NCBI RefSeq assembly: GCF_014839805.1
Contig: NC_051138.1
Location: 14,474,020 to 14,538,019, forward strand
DNA: 64,000 nucleotides
Source: Manduca sexta
Taxonomy: Eukaryota; Arthropoda; Insecta; Lepidoptera; Sphingidae
Direction: 5' to 3'
Shown here: positions 1 through 12,202 of the stretch, piece by piece
How positions within the stretch are numbered: the first letter of the stretch is position 1
How the letters are laid out: the number at the start of each line of letters is the position of its first letter
The notes under the pieces: generated by a model
Told to the model about the DNA's origin: nothing
The model's input: only the letters and a program-made list of their open reading frames with translations
Database searches by the model: none
Position numbers and translations under genes: made by a program

Positions 1-227
1 ACGGTGAGCCCAACATAACTGCTTAGGTGCCCCCACGAAGGCTGAGTGGTAGTAATAAGGAACTTTCTCTGCGCAATGACAAATAAGGACATGGTCCTCC
101 CTTACCTTACCTTTGTTCCGAATTTCAAAAGCTAAATTACTCCTGAATGATAGTGGCTACTTAAGCTACTTTTTATTCCGATAACATATATAATAATAAT
201 AATATAATATCAGCCCTGTATTATATA

Positions 228-590
228 CTTGCCCACTGCTGAGCACGGGCCTCCTCTACTACTGAGAGGGATTAGGCCTTAGTCCACCACGCTGGCCTAG
301 TGCGGATTGGTAGACTTCACACACCTTCGAAATTCCTATAGAGAACTTCTCAGATGTGCAGGTTTCCTCACGATGTTTTCCTTCACCGTTAAAGCGAACG
401 ATAAATTCACAAAGAATACACACATGATTTTTTAGAAAAGTCAGAGGTGCGACTGCTAAGACGAATGTCCGCAGGTTCAAATCCCAATGGCACACACCTC
501 TGAATTTTCTAAAATCATGTGTCTAATCGCTCTCAGTAGTAGAGGAGGCCCGTGCTCAGCAGTGGGCAAGTATATTAATAATAATACAGG
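228..590. repeat. Two tRNA-derived SINEs in opposite orientation, fused
   Basis: A minus-strand SINE runs from 228 to about 449 and joins a plus-strand SINE (450-590) of the same family. The plus part keeps the B-box (GGTTCAAATCC near 474). It lacks about 140 bp of the SINE body, missing between CATGTGT and CTAATC near 517-525. Both match the SINE pair at 12203-12508 and 15438-15740, where about 3 kb separates them. Confidence 0.8.
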
Positions 591-798
591 GCTGATATTA
601 TTAATATTATTATTACAATTGTCAAATATTATGCTGCCCAGCCTAACTTCCTACTTTATTTGAGAAACATGAGCAAGAGCAACAAACAAGAAATAAACAT
701 GTATTTAAAAAGAACGCGCGCGTATCGCATACACAAAAGGTCACTTGACAAAAACACATATTTTTCCTTCACTGTTTTTATTGTTATTTTTTTTTTAC

Positions 799-3150
799 TT
801 AAATATTTATACCGTAAGCCTTTTTAATCTCATCAGCACCCTTTTCAGCCATCATTATTATTGGTGCGTTTGTGTTTCCTCTAACTATCTTCCACATGGC
901 ACTGCCATCAATGACCCTAAGTCCTTTAGTACCGTATACGCGAAATCTGGAATCGATGACGCCTTGTCCCTTAGGTCCCATAGCACATGTTCCTACAGGA
1001 TGCCATAAAGTTGTAACCGTATTCAAAATATAGCATTTCCAGAACTTATGAGAATTCTTCTTTAAACCCCTACACGGCCTTAAATAATCAAACACCGTCG
1101 CATTAAGTTTTCTCATATGCGGTGTGTTTAGAACAGTCAGATAATCCTCCACACTCCGCGTGTGTTTTTCCAAGTCACTAGGGTTCGTATAATATCCACT
1201 AACGATAAGTGCCTTCTTCTTCGGATCTTTGCTTTTCAAGTAGACCCTTCCTTTGGATTCCGGTCGCAGAAGAGAAACACCCGTAATGAGCGCTTGATTT
1301 TTCTCCATAACTTGCGTCATTGAAACACAATATTCATTAACGTATCTAAATACATGGGAACAAAGGATTGTAGGTAGAATAGATCCAGCGCTAACCGGGT
1401 ACGCTATAGTTTGATAATCCGGAAAGGTTTGCGATTTATTCAATGCGACGTGTCCCATTAACGCAGGATTAGGAAATTTGTCTAGATTGTTTATTATTTC
1501 TACATTTTCAACGAACGATGAAGCATTCCTTCCTTTATTAATAACTATTGGAACTAGAGGATGATCCTGGAGATTTTCACCCACATTCGGTGAATCGAAT
1601 AAAACTTTTATGTCCATTTCTTCGAGATGTTTCCTGGGACCGATGCCGGATAACATTAATAGTTGTGGACTATTGAAAGCCCCACCTGAAAGTATGACTT
1701 CTTTATCAGCCATGAGATTTACAATATTTCCATTTGGGAGATTTACCTCTACACCAATTGCTCGCAGGTTTTCATCAAATAAAATCTTCCTGCAATAAGT
1801 TTTTGTTAATACTCGCAGATTTTTACGGTCTTTTATAGACCTGAGGTATGCAACCGACGTGCTCTGTCGAATCTTGTTGTCTATAGTGTATGTAGGTAAA
1901 GAATATCCTGTTTGTATCCATTAGTATCTATCAGAATTTCAAGTCCATTCTCCTTGAACGCTGCCAAATCATTTTCTACTCTTCCTTGCCAGGTCGGCCG
2001 GGTTACGCCTAGATATCCATCTGTGCCGTGCAGATCAGCTTCAGCTGATATATAGTGATAGATGAAATATTGTCAAGACCTTCAGGGCTTGACAATATTT
2101 CATCTGAACGTAGACGCTCGCTCTTTATAAAGTAAGGCAGGACCGAGTCCCAAGACCATCCCTCTAATCCACTTTCCTCCCATTCGTCGTAGGCTCTCTT
2201 ATTACCTCTAACGTAAAACATGTAGTTAGCACCACTGGATCCTCCGAGCATTTTGCCTCTAGCAAAATGAATATTTTTGGTTATGTGCACTTGATTCGTG
2301 TACCCATCGTTGACGCTATAGCAGTTCCAATCGTCGTTAATGTAGTCCACGAATAAAAATAAACCAGGAAGCTGAAAATTAATTACAAATCGATATGGAG
2401 ATTTTTTTTTGTAATATTTCCTACTTCATAAATATTTGGTGTAAGTTATATTGATTCAATTGCTATATTAAAGTACCGCTGGATTGGTATATACCATATA
2501 ACTAATATAACTTGTGAAAGCTTGCATTGGATCCTAAGGACGGATGATGTTTCTTGATACTCCGAATAAGCCTACCAATAAGCCTACCTGAATATAAATT
2601 ACGACTGTTACAAAATAAATAAACGCACTGTAGATTTAAATGAAGGATAGTCTCCACTAGTATGACCGTCCAGTTGCCGATCTCAGTCAGTCTGTTGGCC
2701 AGCACGCAGCCCGCCGAACCAGCGCCTACTATAATGAAGTCGGCATGTTCCCCGGCTGAAACTTTATGGGACGAAAACTTTAAAATTGCTATAACGGTCG
2801 TTTAAATAGGTAGTATTATGTCTATTATTTTTTCGAGTATTCTAAGTGCCTGGACTATGATTCTGTAAGTAATTAATCCACGATGAAGATAGCATTTTTA
2901 CAAATTACCGCATAAACGTATCTATTATCTTGCAAAATAAACGTAAATCGCAATTTTCTTTTGCGTTTTATGTAGTGAGTGACATTGTGGCAGGCTCAAT
3001 ACAATCTCATTTTGAGGAGGATAATAAGTAGCCAGAATATCTTTCAAAGTTAGTTTAGTTAGACAAATATAATCACTTATCTCAGGGCGATAATGGCAAC
3101 TCTACCAACGTTTAGAAAAGTAACCCGGCGGGTAATCCGAAGCATTCAAA
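799..3150 (-). pseudogene. GMC oxidoreductase copy A, disrupted
   Basis: This would be an FAD-dependent glucose-methanol-choline oxidoreductase of the insect glucose-dehydrogenase/ecdysone-oxidase class, but it is broken. Exon 3 (2371-799) is 1573 bp against 1536 bp in copies B and C. The +37 is the sum of a 41-bp insertion (2041-2081) and a 4-bp deletion near 1909. Exon 2 (2755-2629) is 127 bp against 134 bp, a 7-bp loss at the residues after the nucleotide-binding fold. Only the last third of exon 1 survives (3150-3109), with a weak donor (GTTGGT) and no start codon. The 3' part, from about 1713 to the stop at 799, is open and still encodes [17 protein letters not shown], the [11 protein letters not shown] histidine motif and the C-terminus. 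Exon 3 and intron 2 follow copy C closely; exon 2, its acceptor flank and the exon 1 remnant resemble copy B. A non-functional mosaic is the best reading. Confidence 0.88.
2041..2104. repeat. Perfect 17-bp hairpin made by a 41-bp insertion
   Basis: Arms GATGAAATATTGTCAAG (2061-2077) and its exact reverse complement (2088-2104) flank a 10-nt loop. Copies B and C have only the right arm, so the insertion created the left arm as an inverted copy. It shifts the frame of GMC copy A. Confidence 0.85.
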
Positions 3151-3960
3151 TAAACAGGAATACATACATCCATACATCCATCCTCATAAACTTTCACATT
3201 TATAGTATTAGTAGGAAGGTAAGTTATAAGCTGTTTGTATTTCACTTTGTACGATGAGAAGGGTTTCTAAGGATCTTAATTATTTTACCCCATGTTCTTT
3301 CGAATCTCTGTTTCTTTTAAAGCCAACATCGCAAGAATATTGATATGATTCTTCTGATATTGTGGGGATTTATGAGCGGTGAAGGTCTCTCAACATCAGG
3401 AGATCCACCTGCTTCTACACTGGATTATGTTTCTAGAAAATTGTGCAGGACGCACATATTAAAGAAAGAGACAGCGCACTCACGCATGCGCAGTAGGTGT
3501 GTCGAGCGAAACGACACACCCAGAGAGGGACGGACAATGCGCCCGCGCACGTGTGTGTGACTGTTTTTTAGTGGTATGTTATAAAGTAATCTCACGACCG
3601 AGATATTAAAGTGACAGTGTAGGAACTTTACATAGATATAGTTTTAGCTTTTGCCTACCCCATATCATAAACGGGGACATTGTATACAAATTCGTATCGT
3701 AGTAAATAGCGTTTTTAAGGCCTTTGTGCGTCGATTATGGATAATTTTCTTGTGTTTTGTTAATGTAACTTTTCTTGTATCGCACATAGGCATATTATTT
3801 TTATGCGTAGTTATAGGTATTTGATTTGCCTATAAAACAGTGTAACTTTCGTATAGGGGACTGAAGAGGTCCAACTTTTAATTGTGAAAAGTAAGAGCTA
3901 GGAAGTGAAAATGAGGCTGCAAAAGGTATTTTTTGGCGGCTCTCCCTACGGGATAGCCGG
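3151..3960. other. No gene seen; simple and GC-skewed sequence
   Basis: A short CATC-rich simple repeat lies at 3165-3185, where the 5' half of exon 1 of GMC copy A would be expected. A stretch near 3480-3560 is rich in CG and GTGT. I see no coding pattern; the short open frames here have no family likeness. Confidence 0.5.
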
Positions 3961-4300
3961 GTCATATATAAGTGAGTGCAATTTTGGCATTCGGTGTGTT
4001 CCAATCAGTTCGGTTCAGTCCAGTACAAATCAGCTCAAGAAAAGGAAGAAAAACAAGAAGCCCTGAAGTGTTCCAGCCAGGAACAAGTGCAAGAAAAGGA
4101 GAGAGCGACGTGCATGCCGCACCGCTCACGCTGCACTGCGAAACGTGCGCCGCTACAGTGTGTTCGCCGGAACTTTGTATTGTTTTTACGTGTGTGAATT
4201 AAGTGAATATACGCTTAAAAACCTCCCGGGCCTTATTAATTGGCATTGCCACCTCCCTTCACGCAATCCAGCACACATTGTGGGGACGGAAAGACGTTCT
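3960..4300 (+). mobile_element. Possible solo LTR with Pol II core promoter
   Basis: A TATA box (TATATAAG, about 3964) is followed about 40 bp later by TCAGT initiator-like motifs (4006-4018). A purine-rich leader comes next, then CCTCCCGGGCC and a CACACATTGTGGGG end near 4275. This arrangement is typical of insect gypsy or BEL LTRs, but no second LTR, primer site or pol sequence is next to it. A host promoter is the alternative. Confidence 0.3.
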
Positions 4301-5236
4301 GTGCCGATCCTACGGCCCACAAAAATATTATGCAGTTGCGAAACCACACTTCTAATAATTGTGTTTAAACGTTTAGGTGTGTACTTACTGTTTGCTTTTG
4401 ATAGAATTGTATCTCAAATCGTCTGATCTAAGACTATAACTTTGGTTTAATACAAGGCAGAGATATTTTTTCAAAAAAAAAATTTTTTTTTCACATATAT
4501 TCTTTAAAACTTACATAATTATTGCAGTCCCTAATGCAGCAGAATTCATTTATACCCTAATTTGTTATTATTGTCATGCTGTAAAGATGATGCAGGTAAA
4601 CATAATTTTTATAATTGAAATAATAATTTTATTACGTTGTATTATAAATATCTTTATTTTCGTCACAGCTTCCAAGGAAAGGTGAAAAAAGGCAAGCTAT
4701 TGTAAATCCCATTCTTTATATATGGGAGATAGAGCGATTAGTAGGCATTATGCAGTGCCGGTTCGGGCGAAGGCGGGAGAGGTTTCTTTTACCCAGGGCG
4801 CCATATGCTCTGCCTCGGACGTAATCATCAACATAGAGATTGGGCCCAAAATTTATTTGGACCTAAATAAAGATCGGAGGATTTTCACACTTTTTTGACA
4901 TCAATTTTTTTTCCGGGGGTCACTCGAATACGTAGGATAAAAAGTAACATCGATTCAGCATAAACATTATATTCGTTAGACAAATAGATCGGCTCGATAG
5001 TAGAAGTCAATATTATATTGAATTTTTGGCTTAAATACATTTTAAGATATTTTTATAATCAAACCATAAATCTAAATACTACATTTTTATTACACTATCT
5101 CGCACAAAATATATCAGAAATTAGTTACAGATTTTGTATGTTAACAAATAAAATTGAATACGAATGCTAAACTTGTTATGGAACAAAACAAATATTTGAC
5201 ACAAAACCGATACCCCGAAAATAAATTAATTACTAC
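4300..5236. other. Intergenic, no gene seen
   Basis: AT-rich sequence with an A-run/T-run pair at 4470-4490. It leads to the 3' end of GMC copy B, and minus-strand polyadenylation-like motifs lie just outside the stop (about 5140-5220). The 4680-4860 part is GC-richer and unrecognised. Confidence 0.4.
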
Positions 5237-8200
5237 TTAAATACGAATTCCATGAGCCTTTTTAATCTCATCTGCGCCCTTCTCAGCCATCATGATAATT
5301 GGCGCGTTTATGTTTCCGCTAACTATCTTCGGCATCGCACTCCCATCTATCACTCGAAGGGCTTTGGTACCGTAAACTAGGAACGAAGCATCAACTACAC
5401 CTTCTCCCTCAGGCCCCATGGCACACGTCCCTGCAGAATGCCACAGAGAGGAAACCATGTTCAATACGTAGCATTTCCAAAACTCATGAGTGTTCATTGT
5501 TAAACCTTTACATTGACTTATCGAACCAAAAACGGTTGCATTAAGTTTTCTCATATATGTAGTATTTAAAACAGTTAAGAAGTCTTCCACACTGTACGCA
5601 TGTTTATCTAAATCATTTGGGTTCGAGTAATAGCCGCTATATACAAGCGCTTTCTCCTCCGGATCTTTGCTGTTCAGATAAATCCTTCCTGTGGAATTAG
5701 GATGAAGGAGAGTGACACCTGTGAAAAGTATTTGATTTGTCTTCCCGATAGTGACCATTTGACGACAGATATCATCATCATATCTAAATATATAGCTACA
5801 CATGACTGCAGGTATGATAGAACCGGCACCTATAGGGAAGGAGAAAGTTTGATAATCAGGAATAGTTTGCGATTTGTTTAAAGCAACAAGACCCATAAAC
5901 GTGGGGATAGGAAATTTATCCAAATTTTTTAGTAACTCTACATTATCAAGCAAATTTGAATCACTCTTCCCTTTATTTATAATTATTGGGACCGTAGGGT
6001 GGTCCTGAAGATTTTGACCTACATTTGGAGAATCGACTAAAACTTGTATGCCTATTTCTTCCAAATGTTTTTTGGGTCCAACGCCAGATAACATCAATAA
6101 TTGTGGACTATTGAAAGCTCCGCCAGAAAGTATTACTTCTTTATCAGCCATTAGATTTTCAATATTCCCATTTGGAAGCTTTATCTCTACACCGATGGCT
6201 CGCATGTTTTTATCAAATAGAATCTTTCTGCAATAAGTTTTCGTCAAAACTCGCAGATTTTTTCGGTCTTTTATAGGCCTGAGGAATGCAACCGACGTGC
6301 TCTGTCGAATCTTATTGTCGACGGTGTAAGTAGGTAAGGAATATCCTAACTGTTCGTATCCATTAGTATCAACTAGAATTTCATGTCCATTCTCCTTGAA
6401 CGCTGCCAAATCATTTTCTACTCTTCCTTGCCAGGTCGGCCGGGTTACGCCTAGATATCCATTTGTGCCGTGCAGATCAGCTGAAGAGCTTGACAATATT
6501 TCATCTGAACGTAGACGCTCGCTCTTTATAAAGTATGGCAGGACAGAGTCCCAAGACCATCCCTCTAATCCATTTTCTTCCCATTCGTCGTAGTCTCTCT
6601 TATTACCTCTAACGTAAAACATGTAGTTAGCACCGCTGGATCCTCCGAGCATTTTGCCTTTAGTCATGTGAATATTCTTGGATTTATGTGCTTGACTCGA
6701 GTACCCATCGTCGACGGTAGAGTAGTTCCAGTCTTCGTAAGAGTACTCTACAAGTGGAAACATTCCAGGTACCTGGAAATTTGATGAATGAATACCATGT
6801 TGGTTTTCGATTATAATATACTTGGTCGTGGCAAATGTACCACAAAAAGGCTTTCCAGAAAAGTAGACTCGTTATCTAAGTCAGTATCAATTCAATCACT
6901 ATGCTATTACGAGCTCACAAAATTAATCAAAATATGCAGAAGGTATGTATATATGAAGGTATGTTGTTTAACTACAACTATTTTATAAGTAAATGCGAAA
7001 TTGCATTTTCGAAGATTTGAGATAACTTATACTGGCTGATGTTTCCTATTATTAACTAGGGTGATTTGCTGGAATTACGGGAAATTGATATAAATGTTGT
7101 TATTGCCGCTGCTACCTTTAATGATATTATACATATTTTTATATCTTACTTCGACTAATATAATCACGTTCTGTTCAAAGTATGCGGAATACCAACTCAC
7201 CATAGATTCAATGGAAGGATAGTCGCCTGCCTCCACTAGTATGACCGTCCAGTTGCCGATCTCAGTCAGTCTGTTGGCCAGCACGCAGCCCGCCGAACCA
7301 GCGCCTACTATAATGAAGTCGGCATGTTCCCCATCTGAAACTTTATATAGGAAGAAAACTTCAAAATAGCTAGCACCATAATGGAAGCACTATCCCAATA
7401 TCCACGTAGTAATTTTAGAACTAAACAATAATTACTATATTTTTGAGTACCCACTGAAACTAACTGGACCGTGATTCTACATAAACGAGCATATTACTTA
7501 TACTAATAGAGTGATAAATTTGTATTTTTAACGTTAAGTGAGATTTCGTACAGCCCTACAATATCCTGTTCGAAAATTACGAGACTCCCTATATCAGTGC
7601 GCTTGTTTATGATAAGAGCAATAATCCACTAGCACGAAGTTAAGCACTAAAAAATTATTATAAACATTAGCAAAACATTCATAACTTTATATTACAAAGT
7701 ACCGCGTGGTACTCCACTCGTCATCCTGTGATATTACATGTTGAGTCTCGTAATGCCAAAGCATTATACATTATTGAAATCGAAACTGTTGAGTGGCAGT
7801 TATAATCACTTATAGTAAAGTGTCACTTATATTCGGTTGTCTATCTATGACTGCCATAAAAAATATAACTATATAAATATAAATCAATGGCCACGTGTAC
7901 GTAGGTACACTTAGGTAAGGGCATCACTTCAGAATGGCCCGACCGGCTTAATTGATTCCTTTTTGTTGTAATCCTAATTATAAGGATGGTTTGTGGTTTG
8001 TACTAAAGAACAATTTTGAAAAATCAACGGGAAAATAAGGGAAACGTTGGCATTTTGGGTGATATTTGTATGAAAAAATAATTAGAAAAAGGAGATTTTT
8101 GATATTACTTAACGAATTTCAATGAACATTTTTGTAAGAGTTTTAGCAGTTCCAGTCTGAATCGCAAGATAATTTTGGACTTGATAGGTGATGACGTTGT

Positions 8201-8422
8201 CCAAAACTAAAAGATGAAAATTAGTTTACACAAAATGCTGTCTGTGACCAGAAAACTTCTAGTACTTAATAATATCCTACCTTTAGAAGAGTAATCCGGC
8301 GGGAAATCCGATGCATTCAAATTCAGGGTCCCAAACAAGGCCAATGCAGTTTGTATCAACCGGGCCAGAGGAATCGTGAGGAACACGTCCAGAGCACTCG
8401 ATATAGATACAAGAAGGTTCAT
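5237..8422 (-). CDS. GMC oxidoreductase copy B (glucose dehydrogenase-like)
   Basis: FAD-dependent glucose-methanol-choline family oxidoreductase, insect glucose-dehydrogenase/ecdysone-oxidase type. It would oxidise an alcohol or sugar; the substrate cannot be told. Exons are 8422-8281, 7334-7201 and 6772-5237, phases 1 and 0, giving 603 codons plus stop, a normal family length. Exon 1 starts [14 protein letters not shown] and is hydrophobic, a possible signal peptide or anchor. Exon 2 holds the Rossmann dinucleotide fold ([10 protein letters not shown], residues 55-64, then VEAGD). Exon 3 has GMC signature 1 ([18 protein letters not shown] from about 131), signature 2 ([17 protein letters not shown]), the catalytic [11 protein letters not shown] (His about 537) and SGNINAP with the partner Asn about 579. 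Splice sites are canonical: TTTCAG|ATGGGG and ATG|GTGAGT around exon 2. It looks intact and is the middle copy of a tandem triplet; a long-TIR MITE lies just upstream. Confidence 0.9.
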
Positions 8423-8556
8423 CCTATATGAAAAATTCCAAATAATTAAAATAACAAACGATCATAAGTTAAGCCATGCTTTTTTGGAATATACTGGATA
8501 GATTTTTGAGAAGAGGCTGTAAGGTAAGAGTTACGGTTAACTGCAGTAGTAATAAG

Positions 8557-9171
8557 AAAATTAAACCGCCTTCAAAAACCCACTGAAGACCAAAAAATAA
8601 TTTCACATAATAGGTATATACTGGATACTAATTTTGGATTTGGTGCCTAATTAAAATTAATAGTTAAGCTAGATACATAAATACATGAACAAATGTACGG
8701 AAACATTGTTAAATTTTAATTTCATAGTCATCATTTCAGTTCATTAAAAGGAATAGGTTTGCGTTTACAACTAACAAACATACACAGTGAAAGGTGTAAT
8801 ACCAAGCACGTGTATGGTGTTTCATCTTTTTCTTTCGTCTTTTTTCGGGACAGGGCGTGTAATACCATACATTTGACCAGCAGTATGTAACAGGGGAAGT
8901 ATTTGGGTAATGTACAGTTCACAAATTTAAATATTTACTTTATAGCTTCCATTTGCTTGCTGCGGCAGTGTGTTCATTTCCAACGACGATCTGACTTGCT
9001 AACTTTGTACGCTGGCAGCACATTGTTCTCGTATATTTGTTAATGTATTTAGCTCAATAGCTTAACTAGCAATTTTAATTAGGCGCCGACTCTTAAATTG
9101 GTATCCAGTATATACCTGTTATGTGAAATTATTTTTTGGTCTTGAGTGGTTTTTGAGAGCGGTTTAATTTT
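8557..9171. mobile_element. MITE with about 130-bp terminal inverted repeats
   Basis: The left end starts AAAATTAAACCGCC and the right end is its reverse complement (GCGGTTTAATTTT, 9159-9171). Similarity continues inward for about 130 bp on each side, both sides carrying GACCAAAAAATAATTTCACA and GGTATATACTGGATAC. The roughly 350-bp centre codes for nothing recognisable. It is a non-autonomous foldback-type DNA element lying 135 bp upstream of GMC copy B. Confidence 0.85.
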
Positions 9172-9184
9172 TTAAAATATAAAA

Positions 9185-9470
9185 ATAGACCGTCTCAATG
9201 GCGTAGTTGTGTTTCGCTCACAATACGACTATCGCGCTGAGAAGTTACACCTCTGCCTTCCCCTGAAAAGGGGAAAGGGTGTGATGCTATATATATATAT
9301 ATGTCTGTATGTAAGAAGTAAAGTCAACTAAACCCAACGCAAAACACAACTAATGTATTTCACACGCAGTACAACTATCACGCTGAAATTTTACGCCTCT
9401 GTCTACCACTGAAAAAGGGAAAAGGTGTTACGCTGTATGTATAAGTATGTAAGAAGTACAGTTTGTTGTT
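9185..9470 (+). repeat. Tandem pair of decayed tRNA-type SINE heads
   Basis: Two related units (about 9185-9310 and 9330-9460) share a pattern of ...ACAATACGACTATCGCGCTGA, a CCTCTG(C/T)CT stretch and a GTATGTAAGAAGTA end. The first begins CTCAATGGCGTAGTTGTG, like the SINE heads at 30181 and 49100 (reverse). An (AT)n run at 9289-9302 separates them. Confidence 0.5.
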
Positions 9471-9479
9471 TATAAGGAT

Positions 9480-10230
9480 CAAAAGACTCTAAGACACTAT
9501 ACGAGGTTTGAATACTTTTAAGGTCAGAATTTCAAAAAATCTTTAATCTTTTACCTTTTGTAAGAAATACGACTCGAATTTGCTTTTCTTTCTAACTGTT
9601 ATTTTTGTCATTCAATATAGGTGAATGTATTTACATCGCACACTTAATGTTTCAAATTAATCGACAGTCTCCTAAGAAAGTTTTCTTGTAGCTACAGTGG
9701 TTGATGTAGCTCCCTTTACTGCCCTGTTTCAAAAATACACACTGTATAGATGTAACTATGGAAAAGCCAAATTGCAGCGCGAATGGGCTCGTTGGCTCGA
9801 CAAGGTAATAGGTACTATTGTCACAGAGAAAGAAATGGTTTTTACCCGTCTACGGTGAAAGAAGGAAGGGAAATTACTTCAAAAGCCTATGTTTACGATG
9901 TATGATTGGGTCCTCTACTTGCCTTTAGCTTGTGATGGAATTGGACATGTATGTCACAAATCCCACAATCTTGCGCACTATGATTTTGGTATCCAATTCA
10001 AAGATACTCCGCCGTAAGAAAATTAGTTCCGATGTTCTTATTAACGATTAGATACTTTATGTCGAAAATATGCCGTGTTTTATATTTTATACTCTTATTC
10101 TAATTATTGCCATGCTATGAATACGGTGTAAGTAAACACAAATTTACTAATCTAGATAAAATGGTGTTATATAAAATTTTTACATTCTGTAGGCATATAC
10201 AGGATGTCCTCTGGTTGACAGACCAACGAG
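9480..10230. other. Unrecognised non-coding sequence
   Basis: No open frame with family likeness. The 9690-10030 part is GC-richer and could be worn transposon coding sequence, but I could not place it. Confidence 0.35.
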
Positions 10231-10239
10231 TAGACTGAT

Positions 10240-10720
10240 TGATGATATTGTTACACTCGCCGATAATAGCGTCCACCCGAATATGGTTCGGTGATGGTGT
10301 TCGATAATATTACATAGACATCCATGGTATATGTATTCTTATTCCAAGGAAAATCTAGTTTACTTCCACGCTGACTCTGCAAGGGCGACTCGAAGCCCAA
10401 GAGAATCACCATCCAACACCTGAAATTACGATCTATTGTTTGGTATTCCACTGCGCTTGCTATTCTTAAACATTTGATGTTAAGTCTTATTATGTCCAGT
10501 AGTTACACTGACTACAATGTTCTTCAAACCGGAATACAACAGTGACTACATAGTGCTGTTTGGCGGCAGAAATAGACATTTAGGTGGTACCTACCCAGGG
10601 AGACTCTCACATATGAGAGACCTACCACCAGTTTATCTATAAGAGGACTTAGATCTCACATTACTACCAGTTTATCTGTTAGAGCACTATTTTTTTCTCT
10701 TGTCGCTATTCAACAAATTA
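10240..10720. repeat. Dispersed repeat, GGCGGCAGAAATAGACA family
   Basis: The string TTTGGCGGCAGAAATAGACA, followed by a GGTGGTACCTACCCAGG motif, recurs in altered form at about 13160-13520 and, in mixed orientation, at about 24545-24780. All three share neighbouring phrases such as TTAAGTCTTATTATG-like sequence and TTTGGTATTCCA(C/A)TGCG. It has no coding capacity and its class is uncertain. Confidence 0.5.
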
Positions 10721-10925
10721 AGACTTTATTCAACAAATTGTCTAGAGCACACCTTCTATTTTACCTTCTTGTATTTTTTTAGTACTTATCTCAATTTAAT
10801 GTTCTTGTACATATGTTTCTTATCATAATATTAATTGCGTAACAAAGCTGTTTATGAGTGTTTGTAATAGTTAATGAAATTTGTTTGTAATAGTTGTTTG
10901 AACTTTGAATTGTCGTATTCTAGGT

Positions 10926-11130
10926 TTAGTGGCAACGTAGGTGGTCTGAAACGTGAGCTACTGGGTTCAAATCCTGAGTGGGCAGCACTTACTGTGTTTT
11001 CTAGTTATCCAGAGAGTGCGTCTCTTATGAGAAGTTGACGACAGACAGGCTGATTTTAATTCCTTTCTACAAAATGTTTGAAAGAATGTTGAGCTCACCC
11101 TACATTAGAGTGGGTAAAGGAAGAAGACGA
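10926..11130 (+). repeat. tRNA-derived SINE-like sequence
   Basis: A Pol III B-box (GGTTCAAATCC, 10963-10973) follows a plausible A-box region (GTGGCAACGTAGGTGG). It differs from the main SINE family and is probably an old copy of another one. A true tRNA is unlikely because no acceptor stem pairs. Confidence 0.4.
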
Positions 11131-11149
11131 CTTCGTGGTTTTAAATAGC

Positions 11150-11984
11150 TTGGCTTAGGCTCTCAGAGTTGTATACCCGGACAATTATAGTATTTGTTGT
11201 TGTTTCTTAAGGAATCTATTACATTAACTACGTAATCTCTCCTAATCCCGCCCTCCACAACCCCCTATTTATTTATTCTACTCTCTTCGTTACTATGAGG
11301 ACTTATCACACTCAATGCAGTAATCCCTTATTTGACAAAGTTATTATCTAATTCTTTTATCTCAATTATTATGTAGCAATAAATTAACGTCAAATGAAGA
11401 TAACTGTAAAACATCGGTCTACAGCAATAACTAGGTGCTAACTTATTTAAGAAAAACATTTTACAATTACAGCCTAAATACGTAGTCACTCTAGAAAAAG
11501 CACTTACACGGTACATCGCGTGAGGCGGGCGTTTCGTTAAAATATTTGACCTTATTTTTCAGCCAGTTGACTCCTTACAGAAAATACCTAGCTACGCCAA
11601 CAATTATTATAAGGGTTTAACAGAAAAAATAAATATATCTTTTCAATCACATGTAACGATACTTATTGAGACAGGTATAATTCGCAACATAATAATTATA
11701 GCTATACATTATGAAGTCTGCGATATACTTCTATTTATTCCTGAAATGATAATTATAATTTGTGTTACATGCGGCTCTACCACCAGGCGGCACCGAGCAG
11801 CTGTGTTTGACAACTTCGACACTACCGTCGGAGGATGCCTGCAGTCGTCTTTAATACGCCGAAGATGGCTATAAGATGTCGGAATTTTAGTTTGTATGCC
11901 GTGCACCGGGTGTGTATATCGCTAGGGACTTGGCTCGACGGTGGTAACCATCACTTCGGGCGACTTAACGTCGAGCTGTAGGGC
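11150..11984. other. Intergenic, no gene seen
   Basis: AT-rich sequence without a supported gene. Its right edge, 11985, is where similarity to the start of the window begins. Confidence 0.4.
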
Positions 11985-12202
11985 ACGGTGAACCCAACAT
12001 AACTGCTAAGGTGCCCCCACGAAGGCTGAGTGGTAGTAATAAGGAACTTTCTCTGCGCAATGACAAATAAGGACAAGGTCCTCCCTTACCTTACCTTTGT
12101 TCCGAATTTCGAAAGCTACATTACTCCTGAATGATAGTGGCTACTTAAGCTACTTTTTATTCCGATAACATATGTAATAATAATAATATAATATCAGCCC
12201 TG

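Larger units (their letters stand above)
1..2650. repeat. Segmental duplication, copy 1 (partner 11985-17800)
   Basis: Bases 1-449 match 11985-12433 almost base for base, and about 530-2650 match about 15690-17800, including the whole GMC exon 3 and its 3' flank. The partner block holds about 3 kb more between these two parts, namely the inside of a large palindrome. In this copy the two SINE arms are joined directly near 449/450. The duplication may extend left beyond the window. Near 2650 the similarity switches from copy C to copy B of the GMC genes. Confidence 0.9.

Noticed and set aside
3972..4426. Frames of 73-93 codons after a TATA box
   Set aside because: They fit an LTR or leader better than a gene; the frames overlap each other and resemble nothing known.
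6048..6593. Plus-strand frames inside GMC exons (also 1610-1798, 16760-16948, 17009-17305)
   Set aside because: Shadows of the minus-strand GMC coding sequence.
9289..9302. CRISPR-like or regulatory array among short repeats near 9.2-9.5 kb
   Set aside because: Only an (AT)n run and two SINE-like units; eukaryotic sequence with no regular spacers.
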